Part shown: one piece after another, positions 35,723-44,597 of the stretch
How the letters are laid out: the number at the start of each line of letters is the position of its first letter
Position numbering within the stretch: the first letter of the stretch is position 1
Made by a program: the position numbers and the translations under genes
Notes under the pieces: generated by a model
Databases searched by the model: none
What the model was told of the DNA's origin: nothing
The model's input: only the letters and a program-made list of their open reading frames with translations
Source of the DNA: an uncultured Thermoguttaceae bacterium
GTDB lineage: Bacteria; Planctomycetota; Planctomycetia; Pirellulales; Thermoguttaceae
Direction: 5' to 3'
Assembly (NCBI GenBank): GCA_937951625.1
Contig: CALFBP010000030.1
Location: 1 to 53,487, forward strand
Length of the DNA stretch: 53,487 bases

Positions 35723-36736
35723 TCACGCTGCTTCGCGGATCGACGGCATGAACCACGGCAAGTCCAGCGGCGCTGCGGCACAGTAGACGTGGTGCAGGAG
35801 CTCCCCTTCATCAGGCCAGGGGGCGGCTCGGGCCTCGGCTTCGGCCTGGGCGATGCTGTCCTGGACCGACTGCTCGATGGCCGAGAGCTCTGCCTCGGTA
35901 ACCCCCAGCTTTCGAAGTCGCTCCTTCGCACGGCGAATGGGGCATCGCGCAAGCCAGTCGTGGAGTTCGTCGCGTCGTTTGAGGCCCACGTCGATGTCCC
36001 AGCGGGGCCCCACGTGTCCCCGCCAGCGATAGGTCCGACACTCTAAAAACGACGGACCGGCTCCGGCACGGGCCCGCTCCATAGCCCGGAGCGATGCCTC
36101 GTGGACGGCTTCTACATCGTTTCCATCCAGGCAAATGCCGGGAATCCGGTAGAGTGATCCGACTTCATGGAGGTTGGCAGCAGGCCGACGCTCGCTCCAA
36201 TGCAAATGACTGGCATATTGATTGTTTTCGCAAACGAAGATCACCGGCAGCTTGTACACCGCGGCCAGGTTGAGGGACTCATGGAAGTGGCCCTCCTCCG
36301 TGGCCCCGTCGCCGAAGAACGCCACGCTCACGCAGCCGTCGCGCCGCAGGCTCGAAGCAAGCGCGGCGCCGACCGCCAAGGGAATCGTCGCCGCCACGAT
36401 CGGTACGGTACCCAAAATTCCTTGATCCTTGGCGATCAGGTGCATCGAACCACCGCGACCGTGAGCGCAGCCCGTCGCTTTCCCGAGGATTTCCGCGAAC
36501 AGACCCGTGAGACTTGCCTCTCGGGCTAAATAGTGGCCGTGCGAGCGATGGTTCCCCCACAGCGTGTCGCCAGCCCGCATCGCCGTGCCAACACCAACGG
36601 CAATGGCCTCTTGACCAATGTAAAGATGGCAAGGACACCGCGCCTCACCCCTTTCCACCCAATCGCCGATCTTCTCCTCGGCAGAGCGGATGAGTAGCAT
36701 CAGGCGATAGCATTGGCACAATGTCTCGCGATTCAT
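35723..36736 (-). CDS. 2-oxoacid dehydrogenase E1-type alpha subunit (TPP enzyme), polysaccharide-locus paralogue
   Basis: The 337-residue protein carries the thiamin-diphosphate motif FGDGATEEG (GDG at 142-144) ending in the Asn pair at 171-172, and NHRSHGHYLA with the active-site histidines. Near residue 240, where pyruvate dehydrogenase alpha subunits have a GHSMSDP-type loop, it reads GHVGPRWD, a clear departure. Its ATG overlaps the stop of the aminotransferase gene (ATGA) and GGAGGG lies upstream, so the two are coupled. The alpha and beta chains should form one enzyme. Its role is probably in nucleotide-sugar chemistry, as argued in the findings. Confidence 0.9.
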   Translation of the reverse strand: MNRETLCQCYRLMLLIRSAEEKIGDWVERGEARCPCHLYIGQEAIAVGVGTAMRAGDTLWGNHRSHGHYLAREASLTGLFAEILGKATGCAHGRGGSMHLIAKDQGILGTVPIVAATIPLAVGAALASSLRRDGCVSVAFFGDGATEEGHFHESLNLAAVYKLPVIFVCENNQYASHLHWSERRPAANLHEVGSLYRIPGICLDGNDVEAVHEASLRAMERARAGAGPSFLECRTYRWRGHVGPRWDIDVGLKRRDELHDWLARCPIRRAKERLRKLGVTEAELSAIEQSVQDSIAQAEAEARAAPWPDEGELLHHVYCAAAPLDLPWFMPSIREAA

Positions 36737-37866
36737 CCTTGCCCTCCGGAGAGATAGAACTCCCGAATGCAATCGCTTACGTAGGCGACATCGTCGTCAG
36801 TCAAGAACGCATGCATCGGAAGCAACAGCAGCCGTGTGAACAAGCTTTCAATGTACGGCAAACGTTGGGTAAAACCGAGCTTCGGAAATTGATGGACTGC
36901 CTTGCCGCCCCATTGGATCAGCGTCCCGATGCCTCGTTCGCGCAAATACGCTCGAAGGGCGTCGCGGTCTTCGGCCTCGATTTCGTAGTTTTGGAATACA
37001 TCGAAGTGGTCGGGGTCGGAATCGGGAGCCGGCGGCAGACGCAGTTGGGGTAAGTCGCCAAGCCGCTCCTGATACAGGGAGGCGATCTCACGGCGACGGG
37101 CCACGACCTGGTCGTACTGTTTTAATTTGAAATCCAGGATCGCGGCTTGGAGATTATCGAGCCGGGAATTGAGCCCCCACACCACGACCTCGCCGGATGC
37201 GTCGCGTCCGTGATCGTGCAGCAACAGGAGTTTGTCGTAGACCGCCGGATCGTTGGTCATCACACATCCACCGTCGCCGAGGCAACCGAGCGTTTTGGCG
37301 GGATAGAAACTGACGGCCCCGGCCACGCCGAAGGTCCCTGCCGCCTTCCCGCGGAATCGCGAGCCCAGCGCCTGAGCGGCATCCTCGACGATCATCAAAC
37401 CATGCTTCTCCGCAATGGCACCCAATGCCGCCATGTTGGCAGTTCGACCGTTGAGCTGCGTGGGCAAGATCGCCTTCGTACGAGGCGTGATGGCTGCTTC
37501 TACCGCCGCAGGATCGATCAAATGGTCGGCGCCGCACTCCACGGGCACGGGTGTGGCGCCCGAAAAATGAATCGCGGCGGCGGTAGCGACCATGGTGTGC
37601 GAACAGAAAATCACTTCGTCACCCGGCCCGATCCCCGCGGCACGCAACGCTAAAAGCAATCCATCGGTAGCGTTTGCCACACCGACGACGTATTTCACTC
37701 CCAGATAGCGTGCCAGATTCTCCTCGAATTGAGCCAAGTCGCGCTGCAAAATGAAGGCCCCGCGACGTCCAACGTCGGTGATCACGGCCAAAAGTTCTGC
37801 CTCTTGCGACGTAAATACCTTGGGATAGTCGAAGAAGGGGACCGTCTTTCGTGTAATGGTCTGCAT
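36733..37866 (-). CDS. DegT/DnrJ/EryC1/StrS-family sugar aminotransferase
   Basis: The 377-residue protein is a PLP enzyme that normally aminates keto groups of nucleotide sugars. It shows GVANATDGLLLALRAAGIGP, the GDEVIFCSHTMVAT block, IVEDAAQALGS with the PLP-binding Asp, and SFYPAKTLGCLGDGG with the Schiff-base Lys191. The C-terminal part is unusual: DVFQNYEIEAEDRDALRAYL and IQWGGKAVHQFPKLGF replace the more common H-x-Y segment before the R-D-x-L. Some family members are dehydratases that lack the lysine, but it is present here. Four-base overlap with the E1 alpha gene ties the two functions together. Confidence 0.92.
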   Translation of the reverse strand: MQTITRKTVPFFDYPKVFTSQEAELLAVITDVGRRGAFILQRDLAQFEENLARYLGVKYVVGVANATDGLLLALRAAGIGPGDEVIFCSHTMVATAAAIHFSGATPVPVECGADHLIDPAAVEAAITPRTKAILPTQLNGRTANMAALGAIAEKHGLMIVEDAAQALGSRFRGKAAGTFGVAGAVSFYPAKTLGCLGDGGCVMTNDPAVYDKLLLLHDHGRDASGEVVVWGLNSRLDNLQAAILDFKLKQYDQVVARRREIASLYQERLGDLPQLRLPPAPDSDPDHFDVFQNYEIEAEDRDALRAYLRERGIGTLIQWGGKAVHQFPKLGFTQRLPYIESLFTRLLLLPMHAFLTDDDVAYVSDCIREFYLSGGQG

Positions 37867-37912
37867 TCAAACTGCCTTTCTTTTCAGGAATTGGTCATCC
37901 GTTCATCCAAGA

Positions 37913-38632
37913 CTACGCAGCGGCGGAAAACTGGAACGAATCGCCACGCCGCTGCGCCGCCTCTTCCGCGATAATCTTTTCCACCTCGGCTCGCATTTCG
38001 GCAAACGTGGGATAGCCTTTCAGCTCTTTGGGCACCCAATCCTTGCGGAAAATCTTGACGATGGTGTAGAGGATGATCTTCAAGTCGCCCCAAAAGCTCC
38101 GAGTGTCGTAGTAGAGCATTTGCAGTCGAAGCTTGGTCGGCCGAATCACCGCTTCATAGACTGCATCGGGATCCGCCGTGCCCTCGAGTAGTCTCCCCTC
38201 ATCGGCGTTCCAGATCGACGCCCAATCCGTGATTCCGGGCCGCAATTCGAGGATCTTCCGCTGCTCGCCCCGGAGCGTCTCGATCTTGTCGACCACCTCC
38301 GGACGCGGCCCCACAAGGCTCATGTCTCCCAAAATGACATTGAAGAGCTGACTCAGTTCATCGAGCTTGAAACGTCGGATGAAGCGGCCGCTTCGGGTAA
38401 CTCGGGGATCGTCTCCCGAAGTCGACGGTCCACCAAGGCGATCGGCGTTCATCACCATCGACCGAAACTTGAAAATGCGAAATGGCCTGCCGTGGCGTCC
38501 TGCCCTTCGTCCGCGATAGAAAACCGGCCCAGGCGAATCCAATTTGATCCACAGTGCAATTCCTAGTAGCAACGGCGAAAAAACGATCAATCCGACCAAC
38601 GCCACCGTCAAATCAAACAGCCGCTTTAGCAT
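37913..38632 (-). CDS. undecaprenyl-phosphate sugar-1-phosphate transferase (initiating glycosyltransferase)
   Basis: The 239-residue protein belongs to the bacterial sugar transferase (PHPT) family that loads the first sugar-1-phosphate onto undecaprenyl phosphate at the membrane. It has one N-terminal hydrophobic helix (residues about 5-30, the re-entrant helix), then SPGPVFYRGRRAGRHGRPF, the diagnostic KFRSM, and DELSQLFNVILGDMSLVGPR with the catalytic Asp-Glu. This is the short single-domain form, as in PglC or the C-terminal part of WbaP. The ATG at 38632 is preferred to one three codons earlier because GGAGG then lies nine bases upstream. It overlaps the methyltransferase gene by 20 bases. 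Confidence 0.94.
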   Translation of the reverse strand: MLKRLFDLTVALVGLIVFSPLLLGIALWIKLDSPGPVFYRGRRAGRHGRPFRIFKFRSMVMNADRLGGPSTSGDDPRVTRSGRFIRRFKLDELSQLFNVILGDMSLVGPRPEVVDKIETLRGEQRKILELRPGITDWASIWNADEGRLLEGTADPDAVYEAVIRPTKLRLQMLYYDTRSFWGDLKIILYTIVKIFRKDWVPKELKGYPTFAEMRAEVEKIIAEEAAQRRGDSFQFSAAA

Positions 38633-39410
38633 ACACGTCATCCTCCGTGAACTCCGATAACATTGTTGGTTGGTCGTGGTCGGAAGCTGCCAAAGAAGTC
38701 GAATGGCCCGACTTCCGCAAAAGGTACGCTACTTGCCCCACAAGGAAGGGGCAAACACGACGGACCAGGAAATACATGCTGGGTGCGAAGCGGGAAAGGA
38801 ATCGCCCCACTGGAGGCACCAACGCGCCCCGCTGTGTCTTTAAAAGTTCGACGTCCGAACCAGAAAAGAACAGGCGTCGCAGTCGGTCCCGAGTCAAAGC
38901 CTTATACGCGGGATCCCCGGGCCGCGGCATCCACCAGTCGACCAAGAGCAAATATCCGCCCGGCCGGCAGACGCGAATCATTTCTCGGGCAATGCCGGCG
39001 CATAAAGCATCGTCGGGCAGCGTGGCGAACATGGTCGATTCGAAGACCAGGTCAAACGTCCCATCGGGGAAGTCCATGCAACTGGCGTCCCCTTGCACGA
39101 ATCGGATCTGAGGATAGAGCCGCCGAGCCGCCGCGATCCGTTCAGCTAAGATGTCGATCCCCACCACGTTCTCAGGCGCATAGCCCAGTCGAAGCAACTG
39201 AAAAAGATCGGCGCCGCTACCGCAACCAACGTCCAACAGCTTCGCCTGAGCCGGGTCGTGCTGGATAGCGTAGCACGCTTGGACGACGGACCCCTCCATC
39301 GCAAGCGCTTGGAATAGCACGCCGCGATTCGTCCGCAGGTCATTGCGGTTCGCGCATCGCTTCCCATAATAGGTGCGATACCACTCCCTGGTACTCCCCT
39401 CCCGACTCAT
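38613..39410 (-). CDS. class I SAM-dependent methyltransferase
   Basis: The 265-residue protein has the SAM-binding motif LLDVGCGSG (residues 58-66), an acidic second strand VVGIDILAERI, QGDASCMDFPDGTFDLVFES and VCRPGGYLLLVDWW. This is a Methyltransf_11-type Rossmann domain. It lies between glycosyltransferase genes and likely methylates a sugar or glycan chain, perhaps as chain terminator. The acceptor is unknown. The gene overlaps its upstream GT4 neighbour by four bases and the downstream transferase gene by 20. Confidence 0.88.
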   Translation of the reverse strand: MSREGSTREWYRTYYGKRCANRNDLRTNRGVLFQALAMEGSVVQACYAIQHDPAQAKLLDVGCGSGADLFQLLRLGYAPENVVGIDILAERIAAARRLYPQIRFVQGDASCMDFPDGTFDLVFESTMFATLPDDALCAGIAREMIRVCRPGGYLLLVDWWMPRPGDPAYKALTRDRLRRLFFSGSDVELLKTQRGALVPPVGRFLSRFAPSMYFLVRRVCPFLVGQVAYLLRKSGHSTSLAASDHDQPTMLSEFTEDDVYAKAAV

Positions 39411-40705
39411 GCCGCCTTTTCCTCCATCCTGGAACGACCCGAAAGGTTAATCGCGATACTTTCTACGTAAGCCATCATTTCGCCATAGACGCGTTCCGCG
39501 GAAAACTTTTCGCGGAACACGCGCTGTGCATTTTGAGACAGTTCACGAAGCTGAGTCGGCGTCTCCTGCAAGCGAAGCAAATGATTAGCCAAGGACTCGG
39601 CATCACCGTTTTCATAGCTCAGACCGCACTCTTCTTGGGCGAGTAGTTCGGCGAGCAAGCCGCGTTGGGGGCTAGAGAGAACCGGCAAGCCTGCGCTAAG
39701 ATATTCGATGGCCTTATTGTTGATTGTCGCCAAAAAGTCGTAACGATCCGGCAGCGGGTCCAGGCCGATCCCCGAGCGTCGCAGCAAAACATAGATTGCT
39801 GCCCGATCCACCCAACCAGGCAGAAGGACGTTGTGTAAATCGGCAGCGGCCCGCCGAAACTGCTCCAACCGATCCCCAGCGCCGCAGAGTACGAATCGAA
39901 TCGGTTTGTCATGAGACTGCAAGATTCGGGCCGCTTGCAACACCGTACTCAAGTCCAACTGACGTCCAAAAGTCCCAAAAAAGCAGACAACGAAATGGGG
40001 GGCGTGGGCGACGACTCCCAAGCTATCCCAATACTTCTCGGCCGATCGGATCGCTTCCACGGCTGGCGGCGTCGAGATGTATCCCAGCGGAAAGCTTCGA
40101 TCCCAAACGGAACGCTCGCGCTGTCCACGACGGAGCCCCCACTCGAGGAACGGGTCCGTAATTCCGACAATCGCGGTGGCGTTGGAACATGCCCTTTTGG
40201 CCCGACGAAAAAGGGGAAGCAACAGCAAGCGAGCGGCAGGGCGGGCAAACCGGGGTACGCAGTCTACGAAGATGTCGGGCCACATATCCCGCATGTCTAG
40301 AATGACGGGACATCCGCGCTCTCGACCATAGGCGACCGCTTCGTCGCAGAGTTCGATGGTGGGCAAAGCCGAGAGAATCACGTCCGGGATTTCCTGCTGC
40401 TGGCGGGATTGAACCGCGAACTTTCTAGCGATTCGGCAATGGTCCCGAAAGCGGGCCCACGAAACATTGGACCGATACCCCCCGCCATGAAGCATGCGAA
40501 TCTCGAGCCATTCGTTAACGTGAAGATGGTGGTCGTTCGGGAACCAATGTTTCTTCCGAAAGTGATCGAACGTCGACGTCCACCACGTCACCCTGTGGCC
40601 ATGCTCCGCCAAATAATGCGCCAAGTACCCTGTACGGTGGAGTCGATCTTTACCGCCCTCGTTCACAGGAACAGGCTCGCCAACCGTGACCAACCAAATC
40701 TTCAT
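39407..40705 (-). CDS. glycosyltransferase family 4 (GT-B)
   Basis: The 432-residue protein begins MKIWLVTVGEPVPVNEGGKD, the WbuB-like GT4 opening in which the acceptor domain carries a glycine-rich loop, followed by RTGYLAHYLAEHGHRVTWWT. The C-terminal domain has VVCFFGTFGRQLDLSTVLQA, RFVLCGAGDRLEQF and NNKAIEYLSAGLPVLSSPQR, the nucleotide-sugar binding region (its E-x7-E counterpart is partly altered). It transfers one sugar to the lipid-linked repeat unit on the cytoplasmic side. ATGA overlaps exist at both ends. Similarity to WbuB suggests an N-acetyl amino sugar donor, but this is weak. Confidence 0.9.
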   Translation of the reverse strand: MKIWLVTVGEPVPVNEGGKDRLHRTGYLAHYLAEHGHRVTWWTSTFDHFRKKHWFPNDHHLHVNEWLEIRMLHGGGYRSNVSWARFRDHCRIARKFAVQSRQQQEIPDVILSALPTIELCDEAVAYGRERGCPVILDMRDMWPDIFVDCVPRFARPAARLLLLPLFRRAKRACSNATAIVGITDPFLEWGLRRGQRERSVWDRSFPLGYISTPPAVEAIRSAEKYWDSLGVVAHAPHFVVCFFGTFGRQLDLSTVLQAARILQSHDKPIRFVLCGAGDRLEQFRRAAADLHNVLLPGWVDRAAIYVLLRRSGIGLDPLPDRYDFLATINNKAIEYLSAGLPVLSSPQRGLLAELLAQEECGLSYENGDAESLANHLLRLQETPTQLRELSQNAQRVFREKFSAERVYGEMMAYVESIAINLSGRSRMEEKAA

Positions 40706-41295
40706 GCGAGCTTCTCTCTGTTGACCTCCATCGCGGAGTCGGCAACCAGTTCAAATGTCCCCCACAATCGTAATCCTAAACGCTTGGTGCGGCGTGCTTT
40801 TCCCACTAACTTAAACCCAGCCTTTTGGCATACCGCCACCGACGGCTTATTGTTCGCCCTGGCGAGATACCAGAAAGTTCGCTTCGGTCTATTGAGAACG
40901 GTTATCAAGTGGCCGATCGCGATAGTTGCCAGACCCTGTCCCCGACAGGAATCCTCGGTCCACGTACTCGATATTTGAATATCCATTTCGTCCATGAACG
41001 GCCAGCGAAAACAGGCCGGGATGGCGCACGATCGGTGAATGAATCTGTCGCCGTCCTTGATGAGCAATACTGAATAGTCACGGTTACGAAAGACGTGGCA
41101 GTAATGAGCCAACCAGCAAAGGGCAGCCCTACGGCCAAGTGTTGGAGGCGTAATCTGTGATAGCGAGGGGCGCCAGAGATTAAACACCCGACCCCCTTCT
41201 AAACTTTGCATCAAATGAGGGGAACCGGATCGGCTGAAAACCAAGAATTCTTCTGTGCCGGTAGCCGAGTCGCTCCTGTTGGTTGTTTCCAGCAA
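40702..41295 (-). CDS. GNAT-family N-acyltransferase
   Basis: The protein of up to 197 residues has the GNAT acyl-CoA motif SCRGQGLATIAIGHLI (R-x-x-G-x-A type) and the following ARANNKPSVAVCQKAGFKLV, the common beta5-alpha4 block. Its N-terminal 90 residues are less conserved. The reading begins at a TTG with AAGGA upstream; an ATG at 41211 would shorten it by 28 residues. In this cluster it probably acylates an amino sugar made by the DegT aminotransferase. It overlaps the following GT4 gene by four bases. Confidence 0.8.
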   Translation of the reverse strand: MLETTNRSDSATGTEEFLVFSRSGSPHLMQSLEGGRVFNLWRPSLSQITPPTLGRRAALCWLAHYCHVFRNRDYSVLLIKDGDRFIHRSCAIPACFRWPFMDEMDIQISSTWTEDSCRGQGLATIAIGHLITVLNRPKRTFWYLARANNKPSVAVCQKAGFKLVGKARRTKRLGLRLWGTFELVADSAMEVNREKLA

Positions 41296-41455
41296 CGGTC
41301 TCGAATCCTTTGCTGATCGATGAAAGGTACCAAGTAGAGGCTGTTTGGCAAAGTATTGGCTGCAATTAAATACGGTTTCACGGGGGGACGGTCAAGATCG
41401 ATTTGCGGAAATGTCTGGCATTTTTGTCCTTTGGCTGTGTTGCAGGGAAACTAAT

Positions 41456-42754
41456 TTAGGCGGCCTTGTGGCGGCGCCCGGACTCAGGTCGTTGCACCGT
41501 GACTTTAACACGATTCGAGTCAACTGCGGCAATTCGTTGCAGCAGGGCTTTCACGGTCGAACGGACGGAAAATTGTGCTTCCACTCGCTGCCTGCCGAGG
41601 TCAGATAATTTGGATCGTAGGCGGGGATCATGAAGAACACTGCCGATGGCGTCGGCGAGCGCTGCTGCGTCGGCCGGCGGAACCAAAATGCCAGCACCCC
41701 GAAGAAGTTCCGGTATCCCCCCGGTGGTGGTCGAAATCGTGGGAACACCGAAGGCCATTGCCTCGATTAGAGTTACCGGAATGCCCTCATGCACGTGGCC
41801 CCCCAAATCCACGCTGGGCAATACCACCGCGTCTACTTGATGATTGCGATAAAAGGCGAGGATTTCTTCGTGAGGAAGCTGCCCGACAAGGCTTACGCGG
41901 TCCGTAATCTGATCCGTCCGCACTTGCTGCTCGATTGCATGACGCAAAGGGCCCTCGCCGGCAATAATCAGGTGGCACGGCACTCCTGCTCGTTTCAAGA
42001 TCGAAATCGCCTGGAGCAAATAACGATGGCCCTTCACGGGCAAAAGATTCGCAGGACACAGGATGCGGCCAAGTGGTCGTTCAGACGGTTCCCCTACGAC
42101 GTGTTGCTCCGTGGCCACGCCCATATGGATGACGCAGACGTTCCGAATCGCATCGCGGCCGGCGATCGTTGCGATTAAGCGTCGTCCACTCTCCGAAATG
42201 ACGCGAACAAACGAGGCATCCAGGGCCTTGGCCCGCAAAAGGTTGTTATCAACGATGTCTCCGCGATGCGCTGTGAAACTCCAAGCAATGCCGGATACGC
42301 GACTCGCAATCATGGCCATCGTCGCGGTCGTCGACGCCCAATGAGCGTGAATATGACTTACCCCGCGAAGCTGCACCAAGTCGGCCAACCAGAGCGCCTT
42401 CGGCACGACCAAGAGATTTTTGGCGAGTACCCACGGGTCTCTACTTTTTCTCAGCACAGCGATTGCCGCAGAGATGGGATATCGACGTTCCGAACAAACT
42501 TTTGCCGCGGCGCGGAGGATGCACCTCGAAAACAACGGCTCGGCGACCGTCCGCTCGAGAAGCGGCCTTGCGTCCTGATGGATCACGCTGCCGCGGCAAC
42601 TTCGGGGAATGAGCAGAACTTCCGCCCCTTGACGCCCGTATTCTAAAACTTCCGGAATAAGGAAAGCCTCTTGTGGGCCAAAGGGCATGCCCGCCGTGAT
42701 GCAGGCCACTTTTACCAAGCCCCGCTGCCGCGCCAGACAATCGATGGCATTCAT
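41456..42754 (-). CDS. glycosyltransferase family 4 (GT-B), colanic-acid type
   Basis: The 432-residue protein shows VKVACITAGMPFGPQEAFLIPEV in its acceptor domain, SHIHAHWASTTATMAMIAS (as in WcaL/AmsK-like enzymes), and in the donor domain RILCPANLLPVKGHRYLLQA, HLIIAGEGPLR and HEGIPVTLIEAMAFGVPTIS with the E-x7-E pair. It should add a sugar to the growing repeat unit. The ATG at 42754 overlaps the Wzy stop by four bases, which fixes the start better than the TTG at 42787. A gap of about 160 bases separates it from the GNAT gene. Confidence 0.93.
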   Translation of the reverse strand: MNAIDCLARQRGLVKVACITAGMPFGPQEAFLIPEVLEYGRQGAEVLLIPRSCRGSVIHQDARPLLERTVAEPLFSRCILRAAAKVCSERRYPISAAIAVLRKSRDPWVLAKNLLVVPKALWLADLVQLRGVSHIHAHWASTTATMAMIASRVSGIAWSFTAHRGDIVDNNLLRAKALDASFVRVISESGRRLIATIAGRDAIRNVCVIHMGVATEQHVVGEPSERPLGRILCPANLLPVKGHRYLLQAISILKRAGVPCHLIIAGEGPLRHAIEQQVRTDQITDRVSLVGQLPHEEILAFYRNHQVDAVVLPSVDLGGHVHEGIPVTLIEAMAFGVPTISTTTGGIPELLRGAGILVPPADAAALADAIGSVLHDPRLRSKLSDLGRQRVEAQFSVRSTVKALLQRIAAVDSNRVKVTVQRPESGRRHKAA

Positions 42755-44265
42755 GCGTGGGAGGCTCCCGACTTGTTGCCGTTCCAACCTGCGTGAAACT
42801 CGTGCCGCAAGAAACTTCGCAGTCGAGGTAGGTAGCCCAGAACTACAAAAGGAAGTGTAAGCATCAGTCCAGTCTTAAATTGTCCGACGATTCCTGAGCG
42901 AACAGAAGCCGCAGCCACGCTCAACATCGCTCCATAGGCCAAAAGGACGATGTCATAGCGGATAAAGCCCATAAACCACTGATAAAGCCGCTCTAAAATC
43001 CATCCGGTAGTCGCCATCATGATGAATACTCCGGGCAGGCCATAGATCCAATAACCCTCCTGCAAAATAAAGAATGCGTACCCCTTACCCAAGGAGAGCG
43101 CCCCAGGCTCCATGATCTCAGTAAATTGCTCAGCTAACGAAAGAGGCCGTTGGGAAAAGAAAACCCGCGGGATGAACACCAGCAGCTCAGAGAGAATCGA
43201 GGCGCCATAAGTAAAGGTCGTTTCGCCATCTTCAATGAAACGGATCTGCGCCATCAGGTTTTGGGCGGTTAAGAATTCGGAGGAGCGCGTCAAGCCGAAA
43301 ATAGCAAAACTTTCAGCCTCCCATTCAGCAACAACGAGCTTAATCATCTCCACCGGATTATTAGTGAATCGGGCGATCGACATGGCCGTGACAAAAACAT
43401 ACCCGGCGCCCAAGCAGAGAACGATCGTTTTGAGATTCAAGGATCTGATGCGGTAATGATAGTAGGCCACCACCATGATCACTGCACCGATCACCTCTCC
43501 ACGAAATCCGCCGCGAAGCGGTACCATAAGATACGCCACGATCGTGACGAGTCCGATCATGGCGAGCACGGGGTGCCTTGCTCGGAAAAGTTCGAGAATG
43601 GCGGCCCCGTAAAGACCTTGCGCGGGCACGCGTGCGAGCACACTCTGAAATACCGCCGCTGGATCATCTGCCCATTGAAGGCGAACCTCACACGCGACTT
43701 CTGAATAAGCTGCCACGCCGAAAGGGTTGAAAAATCCGATCACATATCTCCACAGCGGGATGCCAAGAAGCAAGCCATATGACCAAAGATGATCGAGACA
43801 CTCGCCATTCGGCATCACCCATTGCGGCGGGGCCAGCCGCGCAAGGCGTCGCGATCGCAACTGCCTGATCCAGGACCCAAGAATCAAACCTGTCAATCCA
43901 ACGATGCTGCACGAATAAAACGTGTGAAGGATATCATCATTGATCAGCACCCCATGATAGGTGACGTCTTCCTGCCGTGCCGCCGCAGCAGAACTTGTCG
44001 TGTAAAGATAGAGCAGAACGCAAATCAAGATCAACGGATGAAGCCAATCGCCGTTGCCCTCTCTTACGTGCTGCGTGACAAAAATCGTGATCAATGCCCA
44101 AGATGTAATTTGGAACGCTGACCAGCGCCAAGCTTCTTCAGAGGCCGCATAACAGGAAGCGACGTAGAAAAGCAGAACAATTGCCAAGCTTGCCCAGTAA
44201 ATCGGGGATGGGCCGAGGGGATGTTTTCGACTATGCTCGGAAAGTACTGGACGAACATTCGTCAT
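42751..44265 (-). CDS. Wzy-like polysaccharide (O-antigen) polymerase
   Basis: The 504-residue integral membrane protein has about eleven to twelve hydrophobic helices and a large loop in the C-terminal half (GDETTF-like region with TYGASILSELLVFIPRVFF and the SLGKGYAFFILQEGYW segment). This pattern is typical of O-antigen/exopolysaccharide polymerases, which show little sequence conservation. Adjacent Wzx and glycosyltransferases support the assignment. It is translationally coupled to the following GT4 gene. Local base composition is lower in GC than the rest of the window. Confidence 0.8.
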   Translation of the reverse strand: MTNVRPVLSEHSRKHPLGPSPIYWASLAIVLLFYVASCYAASEEAWRWSAFQITSWALITIFVTQHVREGNGDWLHPLILICVLLYLYTTSSAAAARQEDVTYHGVLINDDILHTFYSCSIVGLTGLILGSWIRQLRSRRLARLAPPQWVMPNGECLDHLWSYGLLLGIPLWRYVIGFFNPFGVAAYSEVACEVRLQWADDPAAVFQSVLARVPAQGLYGAAILELFRARHPVLAMIGLVTIVAYLMVPLRGGFRGEVIGAVIMVVAYYHYRIRSLNLKTIVLCLGAGYVFVTAMSIARFTNNPVEMIKLVVAEWEAESFAIFGLTRSSEFLTAQNLMAQIRFIEDGETTFTYGASILSELLVFIPRVFFSQRPLSLAEQFTEIMEPGALSLGKGYAFFILQEGYWIYGLPGVFIMMATTGWILERLYQWFMGFIRYDIVLLAYGAMLSVAAASVRSGIVGQFKTGLMLTLPFVVLGYLPRLRSFLRHEFHAGWNGNKSGASHA

Positions 44266-44597
44266 GGTAGTGTCCGGTCTTGGAAATCAGCGTTTTATCA
44301 CGCCGCAAAAATGCCAGTTATTGCATTTCACAACCTGACGCCGCATGTCGTGAAGAAAGGCATAGCAGACCGTTTTCGAGGAGTATGCTCGTGCGACCCG
44401 ACCAACCCCCGAAAAGGCCGACGCAAACGTGCCACCACGGCTACGTCCGGCGGAGAAATTGGGACAAGCGGACATGGCCCAAGTACCCTTTCCGTGGCTG
44501 GCTCGCGCAGTAGCGACTTGTAAAGCGATGCCGACCTGCGCTTGCCTCTTCGACGGACCGCTACGAAGGGTTGAGCAACGGAAACAGCTTAGGCGGC
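44266..44597. other. intergenic region between wzx-like and wzy-like genes
   Basis: No protein gene is recognisable in these 332 bases. They break the otherwise tight operon, so the Wzy-like gene may have its own promoter here, but I see no clear elements. Confidence 0.3.
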
